Source: Streptomyces violens (lineage in GTDB: Bacteria > Actinomycetota > Actinomycetes > Streptomycetales > Streptomycetaceae). From it: a stretch of DNA of 64,000 nucleotides. The stretch lies in contig NZ_JOBH01000003.1 in NCBI RefSeq assembly GCF_000717745.1, positions 186,001 to 250,000 on the forward strand, read 5' to 3'. The position numbers and the translations under genes were made by a program. The notes under the pieces are model-generated. The model saw only the letters and a program-made list of their open reading frames with translations, did not search any database and was not told the DNA's origin. How positions within the stretch are numbered: the first letter of the stretch is position 1; every line of letters begins with the position of its first letter. Shown piece after piece: positions 1 through 9,071 of the stretch.

Positions 1-461
1 TCGCGGCGGAGCGACGCCTCGCGCAGCCGGCCCACCGCGTCGTACCGGTACAGCGCGTCCTGCAGCGTGGCGCGGCTGTTGACCGGCCAGTGCAGCACCC
101 GGCCGAGCGACAGCTCGTGCGCGATGGCCTGCGCGAGCGAGGACTTGCCCGTGCCGGGATGGCCGGTGACCAGCAGCGGGCGGCGCAGGTGCAGCGCGGC
201 GCTCACCACGTCGGCCTGCTCCGGGCCGATCAGATACGGGCCGCCGCCCGGCCCGGCGGCGGATGTCTCCCTGCGCGCGTGCCCGAAGCGGCGCCAGGGC
301 GGCGCCTCGGGCATCGCGGGCCGGCGGGCCCGGCCGTCGCCGCGGAAGAGCCGCCAGCCGTCCGCGCCGCCGGTGCCGCGGTCGTCGGCGGGTCTTCCGG
401 GGCCGGGGACGGCGGCGTCCGGGGCCTCGCGGGGGTCGGCGGGTGCGTTCTCGGTGCTCAT
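1..461 (-). CDS. MoxR-like AAA+ ATPase, N-terminal part (runs off the window start)
   Basis: Only the first 153 codons or so lie in the window; the rest is beyond base 1. A low-complexity Pro/Gly/Arg-rich leader of about 75 residues is followed by an ATPase start with Walker A GHPGTGKSS and the segment LQDALYRYDAVGRLREASLR, typical of MoxR-type AAA+ proteins that act on substrates with VMAP or vWA partners. ATG at 461-459 has AGGGAG just upstream and begins 15 nt after the stop of the trypsin-VMAP gene, so the genes are very probably one operon. Known for the family: an NTP-driven switch in vWA-MoxR-VMAP conflict systems. The specific role here is inferred from context. Confidence 0.85.
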   Translation of the reverse strand, partial: MSTENAPADPREAPDAAVPGPGRPADDRGTGGADGWRLFRGDGRARRPAMPEAPPWRRFGHARRETSAAGPGGGPYLIGPEQADVVSAALHLRRPLLVTGHPGTGKSSLAQAIAHELSLGRVLHWPVNSRATLQDALYRYDAVGRLREASLRR

Positions 462-476
462 GGCTCCCTGGACTTC

Positions 477-2846
477 CTACAGTTCCGCTCGCTCGGAAGG
501 GTCGGTCAGCTGCGCGGTCAGCGGCAGTGGGCGGCCCGGATCGTCCCACACCAGGACCGGACGGGCACGGTGCTCGTCGGGGGAGCGGCGGGCCTTGGCC
601 CGGTACTCCCGTACGGCTTCGGGCAGTTGGTGCACCCGCGAGGGCGGGTCGAGCGCGAAGAGCCGGCCGCTGTCGGCCGCGTGCTCCCCGCGGTCCCACA
701 GCAGTACCGGTACCCCGCAGGCCAGGCACCATGTGGCGGTCCTGGCGCGGGTGCCGTGCGGGGTGCCGATCACCACGACGGACGCGTCCAGGTCCTCGTC
801 GAGCAGCCCGGCCACCCGGCCCGGGTCGTCGTGCGCCGCGTCCAGCCGCACCGCGCCCTTCTTGCCCAGCGCCCGCCACCGGCGCCGCCACACGCCGTCG
901 CTGTCGGCCAGCCGCCGGATGCTGGGGCAGCGCAGCACCATCGGATAGCGGGTGCCGACGACCTTGGGCGGCAGCGGTCCCTCGCCCGCGGCGTCCAGGG
1001 AGTCCAGGTCGATCTCCAGATCGCCGTGTTCCACGATCAGTTCGACGGCCGGCCAGGCCTGCCCGACCGAGGCGCCGGCCAGCCGGTCCAGGTGCTTGTG
1101 CAGCACCTTGACGATCTCGGCCGGGGACAGCGGGTCGGCGCCCGCACCGGCCGCGGGCTGCAGCCGGCCGTCGCCCACATCCGTCCAGAACCCCACGTCG
1201 TACCGGCGGGTGCGGCCGTGGCCCGTGCCGCCGGTCAGCTCCACGACCAGCCGCGGCGGTGCGCTCACCGCGGACTGCGCCCACTGGTCGGCGTCGGCGC
1301 GCCGGTCGGCGAGGGTGGCTGCGTCGATGCCGAGGTGGCCCGCCATCCGCTCGTTCCACAGCCGCAGTTCGGTGCGCTGGGCGAGCGGGCTGCCGAGCGC
1401 CGCGACGAACTCCACCGCGCGCAGCAGCGCCGGTACGCCCGGTGTACCCGCCGGCACCTGCCGCCCGTCGCCCGCGCGGCTCTCCAGCGCGGTCACCCAG
1501 TGCCGCGCGTACGCGGCGAAGACCTTCGGGTCGCTGAGCCCCGTACCGTCCACCACCTCGTCCGGCAGCGGATACGGGAACGCGCTGCGGGTGGCCTCGG
1601 GGACCCGCCGCCGGACGTCGTCGGGGAGCGTGCCGAGCAGTTGCAGCAGCGCCTGCTCCTCCCAGGGGGACATCCAGCGGTCCGTCAGGCGCGGGGTGAG
1701 CCGGGCCAGGTCGCGCAGCGCGCGGGCGTTCGCCGGGTCGTACGGCGCGAGGACCTCGGCGAGCGCGGGCACCGCCCGGTCGACGGTCAGCAGGACCTCC
1801 GTCCACTCCTCCAGGGTGGGCAGCGAGCCGTCCTCGGGGTGCGGCAGCCGGCACCGCTCGGCGAAGCGCGCCGCGTGCTTGCGGACGTGTGCCTCGTCGG
1901 GCAGCGCGCGGTCCAGCAGTACCCGCAGGTCCTCGCGGAGCCGGTCGGGGGTGCGCTGCTGCGGTACCGGGTCCGCGCAGTCCGCGAGCAGCGCGCGGGC
2001 GCCCGCGGCGATCAGCTCCTCCTTGATGACCTGCCAGGAGAACGACCAGCTCAGCCGGGTGGTCATGGCGGGATCGTAGGGCCCGGTCCCGTGCGTGACC
2101 ATGGCGGCGACCAGCCCGACCGCGCGGTGGTCGTCCACCGACCAGACCGGGCCGCCGCTGTAACCGCCGCGGATCGCCGCGCCGGTGGGCCGCCCGTGCA
2201 CATAGCCGATGCCGCCCTCGCAGGAGACGATCCGGCCGTACGCGGTGTGCTCGGGGTCGCCGGTGCCGTAGCGGGCGCGGACGGTCCGGTCGCCGGTCAT
2301 GGCGGTCCAGCGGGGCGGGGTGACGCCGGGCGGCGGATCGCCGGTCAGCTCCAGTACGGCGAGGTCGCCGCGCCAGCGCCGGGCGCCGGGCGGCACGGGG
2401 GAGTGCCGCTCGGGGAACTGCTCGTCCCGCGGCGGTATCCAGTGGGTCAGCCGGGCGGTGCCGCGGGCGTCGTGCGTGGCGCCGGGGAAGCCCACCGTCA
2501 GCTCCACCGCGCCGGGGTGGGAGTGCTCCAGCCGGTCCCGGCCGGCCGCGAGGTTGACGACGTGGGCGCAAGTGAGGACGTGCCGCGGGGTGAGGCAGAC
2601 GCCGGCGCCGACCGTGCGGACGCCGCTGCTGGGCGCCGCCGCGAGGGGACTCGGGTCGTACGTGCCGAGCGCGCCGCCGCCGAGCGGGGTGGCGGCGAAG
2701 GGACGGACGGCGGACGGGGGCGGCACGGGCGGCTGTCCGCCGTCCGCCGGGGCGAAGTCCGTCCCGTACACCGTGACCAGCCCGGCCCGCTCGTCCGGCG
2801 TCGCGTCCTCACCGGTGCCCTCGGCGCCGGCGCCGAACCACCGCAC
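477..2846 (-). CDS. Trypsin-like serine protease fused to a VMAP C-terminal domain
   Basis: 789 residues from a GTG start that abuts the stop of the upstream small gene with no gap. The N-terminal third is a trypsin-fold protease with all three catalytic residues visible: His95 in LTCAHVV, Asp161 in RGDLAVLEL and Ser230 in GGYSGGPVW. There is no signal peptide, so it should work in the cytosol. The middle is helical, and the last 250 residues (EHGDLEIDL, WRRRWRALG, VLLWDRGEHA) look like the VMAP-C region of vWA-MoxR-associated proteins. Family knowledge (Aravind group): such proteins are predicted peptidase effectors gated by a MoxR ATPase in biological conflict systems. The trigger and substrate are unknown. 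Confidence 0.85.
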   Translation of the reverse strand: MRWFGAGAEGTGEDATPDERAGLVTVYGTDFAPADGGQPPVPPPSAVRPFAATPLGGGALGTYDPSPLAAAPSSGVRTVGAGVCLTPRHVLTCAHVVNLAAGRDRLEHSHPGAVELTVGFPGATHDARGTARLTHWIPPRDEQFPERHSPVPPGARRWRGDLAVLELTGDPPPGVTPPRWTAMTGDRTVRARYGTGDPEHTAYGRIVSCEGGIGYVHGRPTGAAIRGGYSGGPVWSVDDHRAVGLVAAMVTHGTGPYDPAMTTRLSWSFSWQVIKEELIAAGARALLADCADPVPQQRTPDRLREDLRVLLDRALPDEAHVRKHAARFAERCRLPHPEDGSLPTLEEWTEVLLTVDRAVPALAEVLAPYDPANARALRDLARLTPRLTDRWMSPWEEQALLQLLGTLPDDVRRRVPEATRSAFPYPLPDEVVDGTGLSDPKVFAAYARHWVTALESRAGDGRQVPAGTPGVPALLRAVEFVAALGSPLAQRTELRLWNERMAGHLGIDAATLADRRADADQWAQSAVSAPPRLVVELTGGTGHGRTRRYDVGFWTDVGDGRLQPAAGAGADPLSPAEIVKVLHKHLDRLAGASVGQAWPAVELIVEHGDLEIDLDSLDAAGEGPLPPKVVGTRYPMVLRCPSIRRLADSDGVWRRRWRALGKKGAVRLDAAHDDPGRVAGLLDEDLDASVVVIGTPHGTRARTATWCLACGVPVLLWDRGEHAADSGRLFALDPPSRVHQLPEAVREYRAKARRSPDEHRARPVLVWDDPGRPLPLTAQLTDPSERAEL

Positions 2847-3239
2847 TCAGCCCTCCTGGGATGCGGTGTCCGGCAGCTGCCAGCTCGCGGTGATCTTCAT
2901 GGCGGCCTGCGTGCTGCCCCCGGCGATGCCGAGCTTGAGGTCCTGCCCGATCTGCACGCCGAACTCCACGGACAGCTCCTGCGGCGGATTCTCCGTGCGT
3001 ACGACGGAGTCGTGCACCTCCTGGAGCAGGGGCCCGAGCGGGCTGAGCACCGCGCGCAGCCCGTCCCCGGCGAGCGCGGCCACCCGCTCGCGGGCCCGGC
3101 CCACGGGCTCGACGGTGCCGGCCCCGTCGGGCAGATCCGGACGGGCGGCGGGCACGGCGGGCGCGGGCGTCCCGACGGGGGCGAGGGCGAGGCGGACCAA
3201 CGTGCGGTCGGACAGTTGCAGTTCGGCGTACTCCGGCAT
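2847..3239 (-). CDS. Trypco1-type (CU044_2847 family) small protein
   Basis: 130 residues starting MPEYAELQLSD at ATG 3239-3237; an in-frame ATG eight codons upstream is less likely because this family begins with the MPEYAE strand. The N-terminal part is beta-rich, an Ala/Pro linker follows, and the C-terminal half contains ELSVEFGVQIGQDLKLGIAGG, the typical core of the trypsin-co-occurring domain 1 family. The stop is immediately followed by the GTG of the trypsin-VMAP gene, so translation is coupled. In the family this domain appears next to trypsin-VMAP proteins and is thought to be a sensor or adaptor; that role is inferred from gene neighbourhood, not shown by experiment. Confidence 0.8.
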   Translation of the reverse strand: MPEYAELQLSDRTLVRLALAPVGTPAPAVPAARPDLPDGAGTVEPVGRARERVAALAGDGLRAVLSPLGPLLQEVHDSVVRTENPPQELSVEFGVQIGQDLKLGIAGGSTQAAMKITASWQLPDTASQEG

Positions 3240-3404
3240 CCGCCCATTGTGCCGTCTGTGCACCCTGTGGCCACCCGTTTCTCCCGATCGGGGCGCGCCG
3301 AAGCGGCGCCTGACCAGGGGTCAGGGGCGGGCGGGCTGCCGTACGCCGGTGCAGAAACGTACCGTTGGGCCGCCGAGCGAACACGGAACGGGGAGGCGCC
3401 CACC

Positions 3405-3851
3405 ATGGCCGAGGACACCACCACCATCGGGCTCGATCTCGAAAGGGCCCGGCAGTCGCTCGCCGCGCAGCCGTTCAGCGCTCTGCTGGGCGCGCGGATC
3501 ACGGCGTACGGCGACGGCGGCGCGACGCTGGAGCTGGACGTACGCGCCGAACTGGAGCAGCAGCACGGCTTCCTGCACGGCGGGGTGCTCTCGTACGCGG
3601 CCGACAACGCGCTCACCTTCGCGGCCGGGACGGCGCTGGGTCCGGCGATCGTGACCGGCGGTTTCTCGATCCAGTACCTGCGCCCGGCGCGCGGGCGGCT
3701 GCTGCGGGCGCGGGCCGAGGTGGTGCACGCGGGGCGCCGACAGGCGGTCTGCCGCTGCGACCTCATGGTGACCGACGGCGACGGTACGGAGACGCTGTGC
3801 GCGGTGGCCCAGGGCACGGTGATGGCGCTGAACGGACAGGCTCCGAAGTAA
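3405..3851 (+). CDS. PaaI-family hotdog-fold thioesterase
   Basis: 148 residues; ATG 3405 is preceded by GGGAGG at a good distance. A single hotdog domain with the signature QQHGFLHGGVLSYAADNALTF: the HGG plus the downstream acidic residue are the usual active-site elements of PaaI/YdiI-type acyl-CoA thioesterases. The substrate is not predictable. It lies between the VMAP trio (opposite strand) and a GntR gene and is probably its own unit; its stop is only 12 bases before a palindrome taken to be the GntR operator. Confidence 0.85.
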   Translation: MAEDTTTIGLDLERARQSLAAQPFSALLGARITAYGDGGATLELDVRAELEQQHGFLHGGVLSYAADNALTFAAGTALGPAIVTGGFSIQYLRPARGRLLRARAEVVHAGRRQAVCRCDLMVTDGDGTETLCAVAQGTVMALNGQAPK

Positions 3852-3862
3852 TGCCAGTACAT

Positions 3863-3876
3863 AATGTCCGGACAAT
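3863..3876. promoter_or_regulatory. Candidate GntR operator, site 1
   Basis: AATGTCCGGACAAT, with a perfect 10-bp palindromic core TGTCCGGACA, sits about 50 bp before the GntR start. A near copy (AATGTTCTGACAA) lies in front of the first binding-protein gene. The matching pair suggests autoregulation and control of the transporter by the GntR protein. Confidence 0.5.
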
Positions 3877-3925
3877 GTGACCTCTGGACTTCCCGTCATG
3901 AGGATGGGCGGATACGCTCGGCCGC

Positions 3926-4699
3926 GTGGGGAAACACGAAGCAGTCACCGAGGGCGCCGAGGGCCCTGTCCAGTTCAGCGTCGACCGGAGCAGCCCGGTC
4001 CCGCTGTACTTCCAGCTGTCCCAGCAGCTGGAGGCCGCGATCGAGACCGGCAAGCTGGCCCCGGGCAGCCTGCTCGGCAACGAGATCGAGCTCGCGGGAC
4101 GGCTGGGCCTGTCCCGGCCGACCGTCCGGCAGGCCATCCAGTCGCTGGTGGACAAGGGACTGCTCGTCCGCCGCCGCGGCATCGGCACCCAGGTCGTGCA
4201 CAGCCAGGTCAAGCGTCCGCTGGAGCTGAGCAGCCTCTACGACGACCTGGAGGCGGCCGGCCAGAAGCCGGCCACGAAGGTACTGCTGAACACCACCACC
4301 GAGGCCACCGCCGAGGTCGCCGCGGCGCTCGGCGTCGCCGAGGGCGAGGAGGTCGCGCTCGTCGAGCGGCTCCGGCTCACGCACGGCGAGCCCATGGCCC
4401 ACCTGCGCAATCACCTCCCGCTCGGGCTGATCGAGCTGGAGACCGCACAGCTGGAGAGCACCGGCCTGTACCGCCTGATGCGCAACGCCGGGATCACCCT
4501 GCACAGCGCCCGGCAGGCGGTCGGCGCGCGGGTCGCCGACGCGGCGGAGGCCGAGCGGCTGGCCGAGGAGGAGGGCGCCCCGCTGCTCACGATGCAGCGC
4601 ACGACGTTCGACGACACGGGCCGCGCCGTCGAATTCGGCTCGCACGTCTACCGCGCCTCGCGCTACGCCTTCGAGTTCCAGCTCCTCGTGCGGCCCTGA
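3926..4699 (+). CDS. GntR-family regulator with UTRA ligand domain
   Basis: 257 residues from GTG 3926. The N-terminal winged helix-turn-helix (PLYFQLSQQLEAAIETGKLAPG ... LSRPTVRQAIQSLVDKGLL, about residues 20-85) is the standard GntR DNA-binding domain. The rest is a UTRA (HutC-type) small-molecule domain ending in FGSHVYRASRYAFEFQLLV. It precedes, in the same direction, a sugar-type ABC transporter with a 123-bp gap containing a promoter. Palindromes before this gene (3863) and before the transporter (4731) share a consensus, so it most likely represses both, released by the transported compound or a derivative. The ligand is unknown; sugars or inositol are plausible from the transporter class. 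Confidence 0.88.
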   Translation: MGKHEAVTEGAEGPVQFSVDRSSPVPLYFQLSQQLEAAIETGKLAPGSLLGNEIELAGRLGLSRPTVRQAIQSLVDKGLLVRRRGIGTQVVHSQVKRPLELSSLYDDLEAAGQKPATKVLLNTTTEATAEVAAALGVAEGEEVALVERLRLTHGEPMAHLRNHLPLGLIELETAQLESTGLYRLMRNAGITLHSARQAVGARVADAAEAERLAEEEGAPLLTMQRTTFDDTGRAVEFGSHVYRASRYAFEFQLLVRP

Positions 4700-4730
4700 G
4701 TCCGGCGCAGTCTCGGCCCCGGCGCGTACG

Positions 4731-4777
4731 AATGTTCTGACAAACCATTGACGCGGCTCGTCACGCGCCGCTAGAAC
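4731..4777 (+). promoter_or_regulatory. Promoter with GntR operator site 2 for the ABC transporter operon
   Basis: TTGACG (4748-4753), an 18-bp spacer and TAGAAC (4772-4777) match the principal-sigma promoter pattern of Streptomyces. AATGTTCTGACAA (4731-4743) lies directly upstream of the -35 box and resembles operator site 1 (shared consensus AATGTYCKGACAA). The first binding-protein gene starts at 4823. Confidence 0.55.
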
Positions 4778-4822
4778 TCCTCCAGCCGCAACCGGGCGGC
4801 GGGGGAGCGAAGGCGGTCCACG

Positions 4823-5821
4823 ATGCGTACCGTACGAAAAGTCCGCGCCGTCGCGGCGGTCCTGGCAGCGCTCGCCCTCGCCGCCGGCTGCAGCGGCTCC
4901 GGCGGCAAGCAGTCCGAGGAGGACGCCGCGTCCGGTGCCTCCGGGAAGGCCGCCGGCACGCCCCGCATGACCATCGGCATGGTCAGTCACTCCGGCGAGG
5001 GCGACACCTTCTGGGACATCGTCCAGACCGGCGCCGAGCAGGCGGCGAAGAAGGACAACGTGAAATTTCTCTACGCCAATGACAAGGAGGGGTCGCGCCA
5101 GGCCGAGCTGGTCCGCAGCATGACCGACCAGAAGGTCGACGGGCTGATCGTGACGCTCGCCAAGCCGCAGGCCCTGCAGTCGGCGGTCCGGGCAGCCGTG
5201 AAGGCCGGGATCCCGGTGATCACCATCAACTCCGGCGGCGAGTACTCCCGCCAGTACGGCGCCCTCACCCACATCGGCCAGGACGAGACCGTCGCGGGCC
5301 AAGCGGTCGGCGACGAGCTGACCGAGCGCGGCCGCGAGAAGGCGCTCTGCGTCATCCACGAGCAGGGCAACGTCTCCCTGGAGGACCGCTGCGCCGGGGT
5401 GAAGAAAGCTTTCGACGGTACGGTCGAGAATCTCAACGTCGACGGGACGAACGCGCCGTCCTCGCAGTCCTCCATCGAGGCGAAGCTCCAGTCGGACAAG
5501 AGCATCGACGCGATCGTCACGCTCGGCGCACCCATGGCGGCCATCTCGGTCAAGGCCCGGGAGCAGGCCGGCAGCGCCGCGCAGATCGCGACCTTCGACC
5601 TGAACGCCGCCGTGGTGAAGAGCCTCAAGGCGAAGGACATCACCTTCGCCGTCGACCAGCAGCCCTACCTCCAGGGGTACGAAGCGGTCGATCTGCTCTG
5701 GCTGAACCGGACCAATGCGAACGTACTGGGCGGCGGCCGCCCGGTGCTCACCGGCCCGGCGGTCGTCACCGGCAAGGACGTGCCGGAGCTGGAGAAGTAC
5801 ACCGCTCGCGGGACCCGCTGA
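4823..5821 (+). CDS. Sugar-type ABC transporter substrate-binding lipoprotein, copy 1
   Basis: 332 residues. A lipoprotein signal peptide ends at the lipobox LAAGC (Cys about residue 23), so the protein is membrane-anchored outside the cell. The mature part is a type I periplasmic-binding fold of the ribose/xylose/inositol class: MVSHSGEGDTFWDI at the N-terminus, [14 protein letters not shown], and a hinge region [17 protein letters not shown]. It is closely similar along its whole length to the next gene, clearly a tandem duplicate. First gene of the transporter group under the predicted GntR-controlled promoter. Confidence 0.88.
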   Translation: MRTVRKVRAVAAVLAALALAAGCSGSGGKQSEEDAASGASGKAAGTPRMTIGMVSHSGEGDTFWDIVQTGAEQAAKKDNVKFLYANDKEGSRQAELVRSMTDQKVDGLIVTLAKPQALQSAVRAAVKAGIPVITINSGGEYSRQYGALTHIGQDETVAGQAVGDELTERGREKALCVIHEQGNVSLEDRCAGVKKAFDGTVENLNVDGTNAPSSQSSIEAKLQSDKSIDAIVTLGAPMAAISVKAREQAGSAAQIATFDLNAAVVKSLKAKDITFAVDQQPYLQGYEAVDLLWLNRTNANVLGGGRPVLTGPAVVTGKDVPELEKYTARGTR

Positions 5822-5858
5822 CCCCGGGACCAGCACGCATAACGGATACTTGGCGGTT

Positions 5859-5878
5859 GGGCCCGATCCGTCGGGCCC
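5859..5878. terminator. Hairpin between the two binding-protein genes
   Basis: Perfect 8-bp stem GGGCCCGA / TCGGGCCC with a TCCG loop, no T-run. It may attenuate transcription or stabilise the upstream mRNA, which would give the first binding protein a different level from the following genes. Confidence 0.5.
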
Positions 5879-5951
5879 ACGGAATGACTACGGACAGTGA
5901 GATCCGCAGGATCCCATCGATTCAGCGATCCAACGAGAAGGGCACGACCTC

Positions 5952-6965
5952 GTGGCAAGGGTTCGGACAGGGGCACGCGCGCTGGGCGCCGTGCTGGCAG
6001 GGGTGCTCGGCCTGGCCCTGGCGGGCTGCAGCGCCACCGGCGGCAAGCGGGCCGAGGAGGCGCGCGAGGCGCAGGTGGCCGGCGGCCGGGCGGCCGTGAA
6101 CACCCCGAAGTGGACCTTCGCCATGGTCAGCCACTCGGGCGACGGCGACACCTTCTGGGACATCGTGCAGAACGGTGCCAAGCAGGCCGCCGCCAAGGAC
6201 AACATCAAGTTCGTCTACGGGCACGACAAGGAGGGCAGCCGGCAGGCGCAGCTCGTCCAGTCCTACATCGACCAGAAGGTCGACGGGCTGATCGTCACGC
6301 TCGCCAAGCCGGACGCCATGAAGGGCGCACTGGCCAAGGCCGAGAAGGCCGGCATCCCGGTGATCACCGTGAACTCCGGCTCCGAGGTCTCCGAGAAGTA
6401 CGGCGCGCTCACCCACGTCGGCCAGGACGAGTCGATCGCCGGCGAGGCGGTCGGCGAGGAGCTGAACAAGCGCCACAAGAAGAAGGCCCTGTGCGTCCTG
6501 CACGAGCAGGGCAACGTCGGTCACGAGCAGCGCTGCGACGGCGCGCAGAAGACCTTCGAGGGCACGATGAAGAAGCTGTACGTCGAGGGCACGAACATGC
6601 CCGACGTGCAGTCCTCCATCGAGTCCCAGCTCCAGGCCGATCCGAAGATCGACTCCGTGGTCACGCTCGGCGCACCCTTCGCCGCCACCGCCGCGAAGGC
6701 CAAGGACCAGGCGAACAGCAAGGCCGAGATCGACACCTTCGACCTGAACGCGCAGGTCGCCGACGGGCTGCGGGACGGCTCGCTCGGCTTCGCCGTCGAC
6801 CAGCAGCCCTACCTCCAGGGCTACCAGGCGGTGGACCTGCTCTGGCTGTACAAGTACAACTCCGACGTCCTCGGCGGCGGCCGTCCCGTCCTCACCGGAC
6901 CCCAGGTGGTCACCAAGAAGGACGCCGGCGCGCTGGCCGAATACACGAAGCGGGGGACCCGATGA
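5952..6965 (+). CDS. Sugar-type ABC transporter substrate-binding lipoprotein, copy 2
   Basis: 337 residues from GTG 5952 with GAGAAGG upstream. Lipobox LALAGC marks lipidation. Motifs match copy 1 ([58 protein letters not shown], and the shared tail [11 protein letters not shown]), with most differences in the signal region, the 240s loop and positions that may contact ligand. Its TGA overlaps the permease ATG (ATGA), so it is the binding protein translationally coupled to the transporter. Two binding proteins could feed the same permease with different ligands or affinities; this is inference. Confidence 0.88.
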   Translation: MARVRTGARALGAVLAGVLGLALAGCSATGGKRAEEAREAQVAGGRAAVNTPKWTFAMVSHSGDGDTFWDIVQNGAKQAAAKDNIKFVYGHDKEGSRQAQLVQSYIDQKVDGLIVTLAKPDAMKGALAKAEKAGIPVITVNSGSEVSEKYGALTHVGQDESIAGEAVGEELNKRHKKKALCVLHEQGNVGHEQRCDGAQKTFEGTMKKLYVEGTNMPDVQSSIESQLQADPKIDSVVTLGAPFAATAAKAKDQANSKAEIDTFDLNAQVADGLRDGSLGFAVDQQPYLQGYQAVDLLWLYKYNSDVLGGGRPVLTGPQVVTKKDAGALAEYTKRGTR

Positions 6966-8032
6966 GCACCGCCGCACCGCCTGCGGAACCGCAACCCACG
7001 AAGCCGACCGAGGGCCCGGACGAGCGTCTTGTGCACCGCTCGCTCGCCCGCCGCCTGATGGGCCGCCCCGAGCTGGGCGCGGTGGTCGGCGCGATCGCCG
7101 TCTTCCTGTTCTTCTCCTTCGCGGCCGACACCTTCCTGCAGGCGGACAGCCTCTCGACGGTGCTGTACGCGTCCTCGACGATCGGCATCATGGCCGTACC
7201 GGTCGCGCTGCTGATGATCGGCGGCGAGTTCGATCTGTCGGCCGGCGTGATGGTCGTCAGCTCGGCGCTGATCTCCTCGATGTTCAGCTACCAGATGACG
7301 GCGAACACCTGGGTGGGCGTCGGGGTGTCCCTGCTGGTCACCCTCGCCATCGGGGTCTTCAACGGCTTCCTGCTGACCCGGACGAAGCTGCCCAGCTTCA
7401 TCATCACGCTCGGCACGTTCTTCATGCTGACCGGCCTGAACCTCGGTTTCACCAAGCTGATCAGCGGCACGGTCTCCACGAAGTCCATCGCCGACATGGA
7501 AGGCTTCGAGTCGGCCCGGGTGCTCTTCGCCTCCCACCTCACGATCGGCGGCGTGGACATCCAGGTCACCATCCTGTGGTGGATCGCACTGATCGCGCTG
7601 GCCACCTGGATCCTGCTGCGCACCCGCGTCGGCAACTGGATCTTCGCGGTGGGCGGCAACGCGGACGCGGCCCGCGCGGTCGGCGTCCCGGTCATCAAGA
7701 CCAAGATCGGCCTGTACATGGGCGTCGCCTTCGCCGCCTGGATCTCCGGCCAGCACCTGCTGTTCTCCTACGACGCGATCCAGTCCGGCGACGGCGTCGG
7801 CAACGAGTTCCTCTACATCATCGCGGCGGCCGTCGGCGGCTGCCTGATGACCGGCGGCTACGGCTCGGCGATCGGCGCCGCCGTCGGCGCCTTCATCTTC
7901 GGCATGACCAGCAAGGGCATCGTGTACGCCCAGTGGAACCCGGACTGGTACAAGTTCTTCCTCGGCGCGATGCTGCTGCTCGCCACGCTGCTGAACGCCT
8001 GGGTACGCAAGCGCGCGGAGGCGAGCAAATGA
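6962..8032 (+). CDS. CUT2-like sugar ABC transporter permease
   Basis: 356 residues with about 9-10 hydrophobic segments, beginning after a Pro-rich cytosolic tail of 35 residues. It has the RbsC/BPD_transp_2 hallmarks: [43 protein letters not shown] and [18 protein letters not shown]. Permeases of this class work as homodimers, which fits the presence of a single permease gene. The start overlaps the preceding stop and the stop overlaps the next start (ATGA both times). Confidence 0.9.
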   Translation: MSTAAPPAEPQPTKPTEGPDERLVHRSLARRLMGRPELGAVVGAIAVFLFFSFAADTFLQADSLSTVLYASSTIGIMAVPVALLMIGGEFDLSAGVMVVSSALISSMFSYQMTANTWVGVGVSLLVTLAIGVFNGFLLTRTKLPSFIITLGTFFMLTGLNLGFTKLISGTVSTKSIADMEGFESARVLFASHLTIGGVDIQVTILWWIALIALATWILLRTRVGNWIFAVGGNADAARAVGVPVIKTKIGLYMGVAFAAWISGQHLLFSYDAIQSGDGVGNEFLYIIAAAVGGCLMTGGYGSAIGAAVGAFIFGMTSKGIVYAQWNPDWYKFFLGAMLLLATLLNAWVRKRAEASK

Positions 8033-8877
8033 GTACCGCGACCGACCGTGAGCCGCGCACCGAAGCGGGCACGCCGCTCGTCGAGCTGAGCGACGTCAGC
8101 AAGTACTACGGCAACGTCAAGGCCCTGGAAGGGGTCTCGCTGGAGGTGCACGCGGGGGAGATCTCCTGCGTGCTCGGCGACAACGGCGCCGGCAAGTCCA
8201 CCCTCATCAAGATCATCGCGGGGCTGCACCAGCACGACGCCGGCTCCTTCACGATCGAGGGCGAGGAGGCCCGGCTCTCCTCCCCGCGCGAGGCCCTGGA
8301 CCGCGGCATCGCCACCGTCTACCAGGACCTCGCCGTCGTCCCCCTGATGCCGGTCTGGCGGAACTTCTTCCTCGGCTCCGAGCCGACGAAGGGGTTCGGC
8401 CCCTTCAAGCACCTCGACGCCCGCGCGATGCGCGAGATCACCCGCTCCGAGCTGCTGCGGATGGGCATCGACCTGCGCGACGTGGACCAGCCGATCGGCA
8501 CCCTCTCCGGCGGCGAGCGGCAGTGTGTGGCCATTGCCCGCGCCGTCTACTTCGGCGCGAAGGTCCTGGTACTGGACGAGCCGACCGCGGCGCTCGGCGT
8601 CAAGCAGTCCGGCGTGGTCCTCAAGTACGTCGCCGCCGCCCGGGACGCGGGCCTCGGCGTCGTGCTGATCACCCACAACCCGCACCACGCCTACCTCGTC
8701 GGCGACCGCTTCGTCCTCCTCAAGCGCGGCACGATGGCCGGCAGCCACCTCAAGTCGGAGATCGCCCTGGAGGAGCTGACCCGCCAGATGGCCGGCGGCA
8801 GCGAGCTGGAGCAGCTCAGCCACGAACTGGAGCGCGCGCAGGGCCCGGAGCACCTCGGCGGCCACCCGATGCACTGA
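8029..8877 (+). CDS. Sugar ABC transporter ATP-binding protein (single domain)
   Basis: 282 residues, one nucleotide-binding domain: Walker [10 protein letters not shown], signature LSGGERQ, Walker B VLVLDEP, switch His in LITHNPHHA. RbsA-type ATPases carry two such domains in about 500 residues; this is the half-size form known from FrcA-like systems. ATGA overlap with the permease makes it the last gene of the transporter operon. A 194-bp spacer follows with a short imperfect direct repeat (CACTCCTGC twice) and nothing else evident. Confidence 0.9.
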   Translation: MSTATDREPRTEAGTPLVELSDVSKYYGNVKALEGVSLEVHAGEISCVLGDNGAGKSTLIKIIAGLHQHDAGSFTIEGEEARLSSPREALDRGIATVYQDLAVVPLMPVWRNFFLGSEPTKGFGPFKHLDARAMREITRSELLRMGIDLRDVDQPIGTLSGGERQCVAIARAVYFGAKVLVLDEPTAALGVKQSGVVLKYVAAARDAGLGVVLITHNPHHAYLVGDRFVLLKRGTMAGSHLKSEIALEELTRQMAGGSELEQLSHELERAQGPEHLGGHPMH

Positions 8878-9071
8878 GGTCACTCCTGCGCTGAGGCCAC
8901 TCCTGCACTGCGGCCGCGGGGCGTACGGGTGCCGGTGGCCGGGTACGGGTGCGGCGCGCGGGACGGCTTCCGCGGGGGCGCCGGTCCCCGGCGGTAGCTT
9001 CGCCGGTACGGGGGTCAGCGGACCCCGCGGCGCGCCCGCGCCGAGTACGCCACACGCACAGGAGGCACGAC

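Noticed and set aside
90..3404. Very long open frames on the plus strand opposite the VMAP trio (and similar antisense frames, e.g. 20251-22014 and 46900-49251).
   Set aside because: In very GC-rich DNA, antisense and shifted frames stay open by chance. These give low-complexity translations without motifs, while the opposite frames encode recognised proteins.
3901..4740. Small plus-strand frames in other registers inside the GntR gene.
   Set aside because: Shifted reading of the real gene, with no recognisable product.
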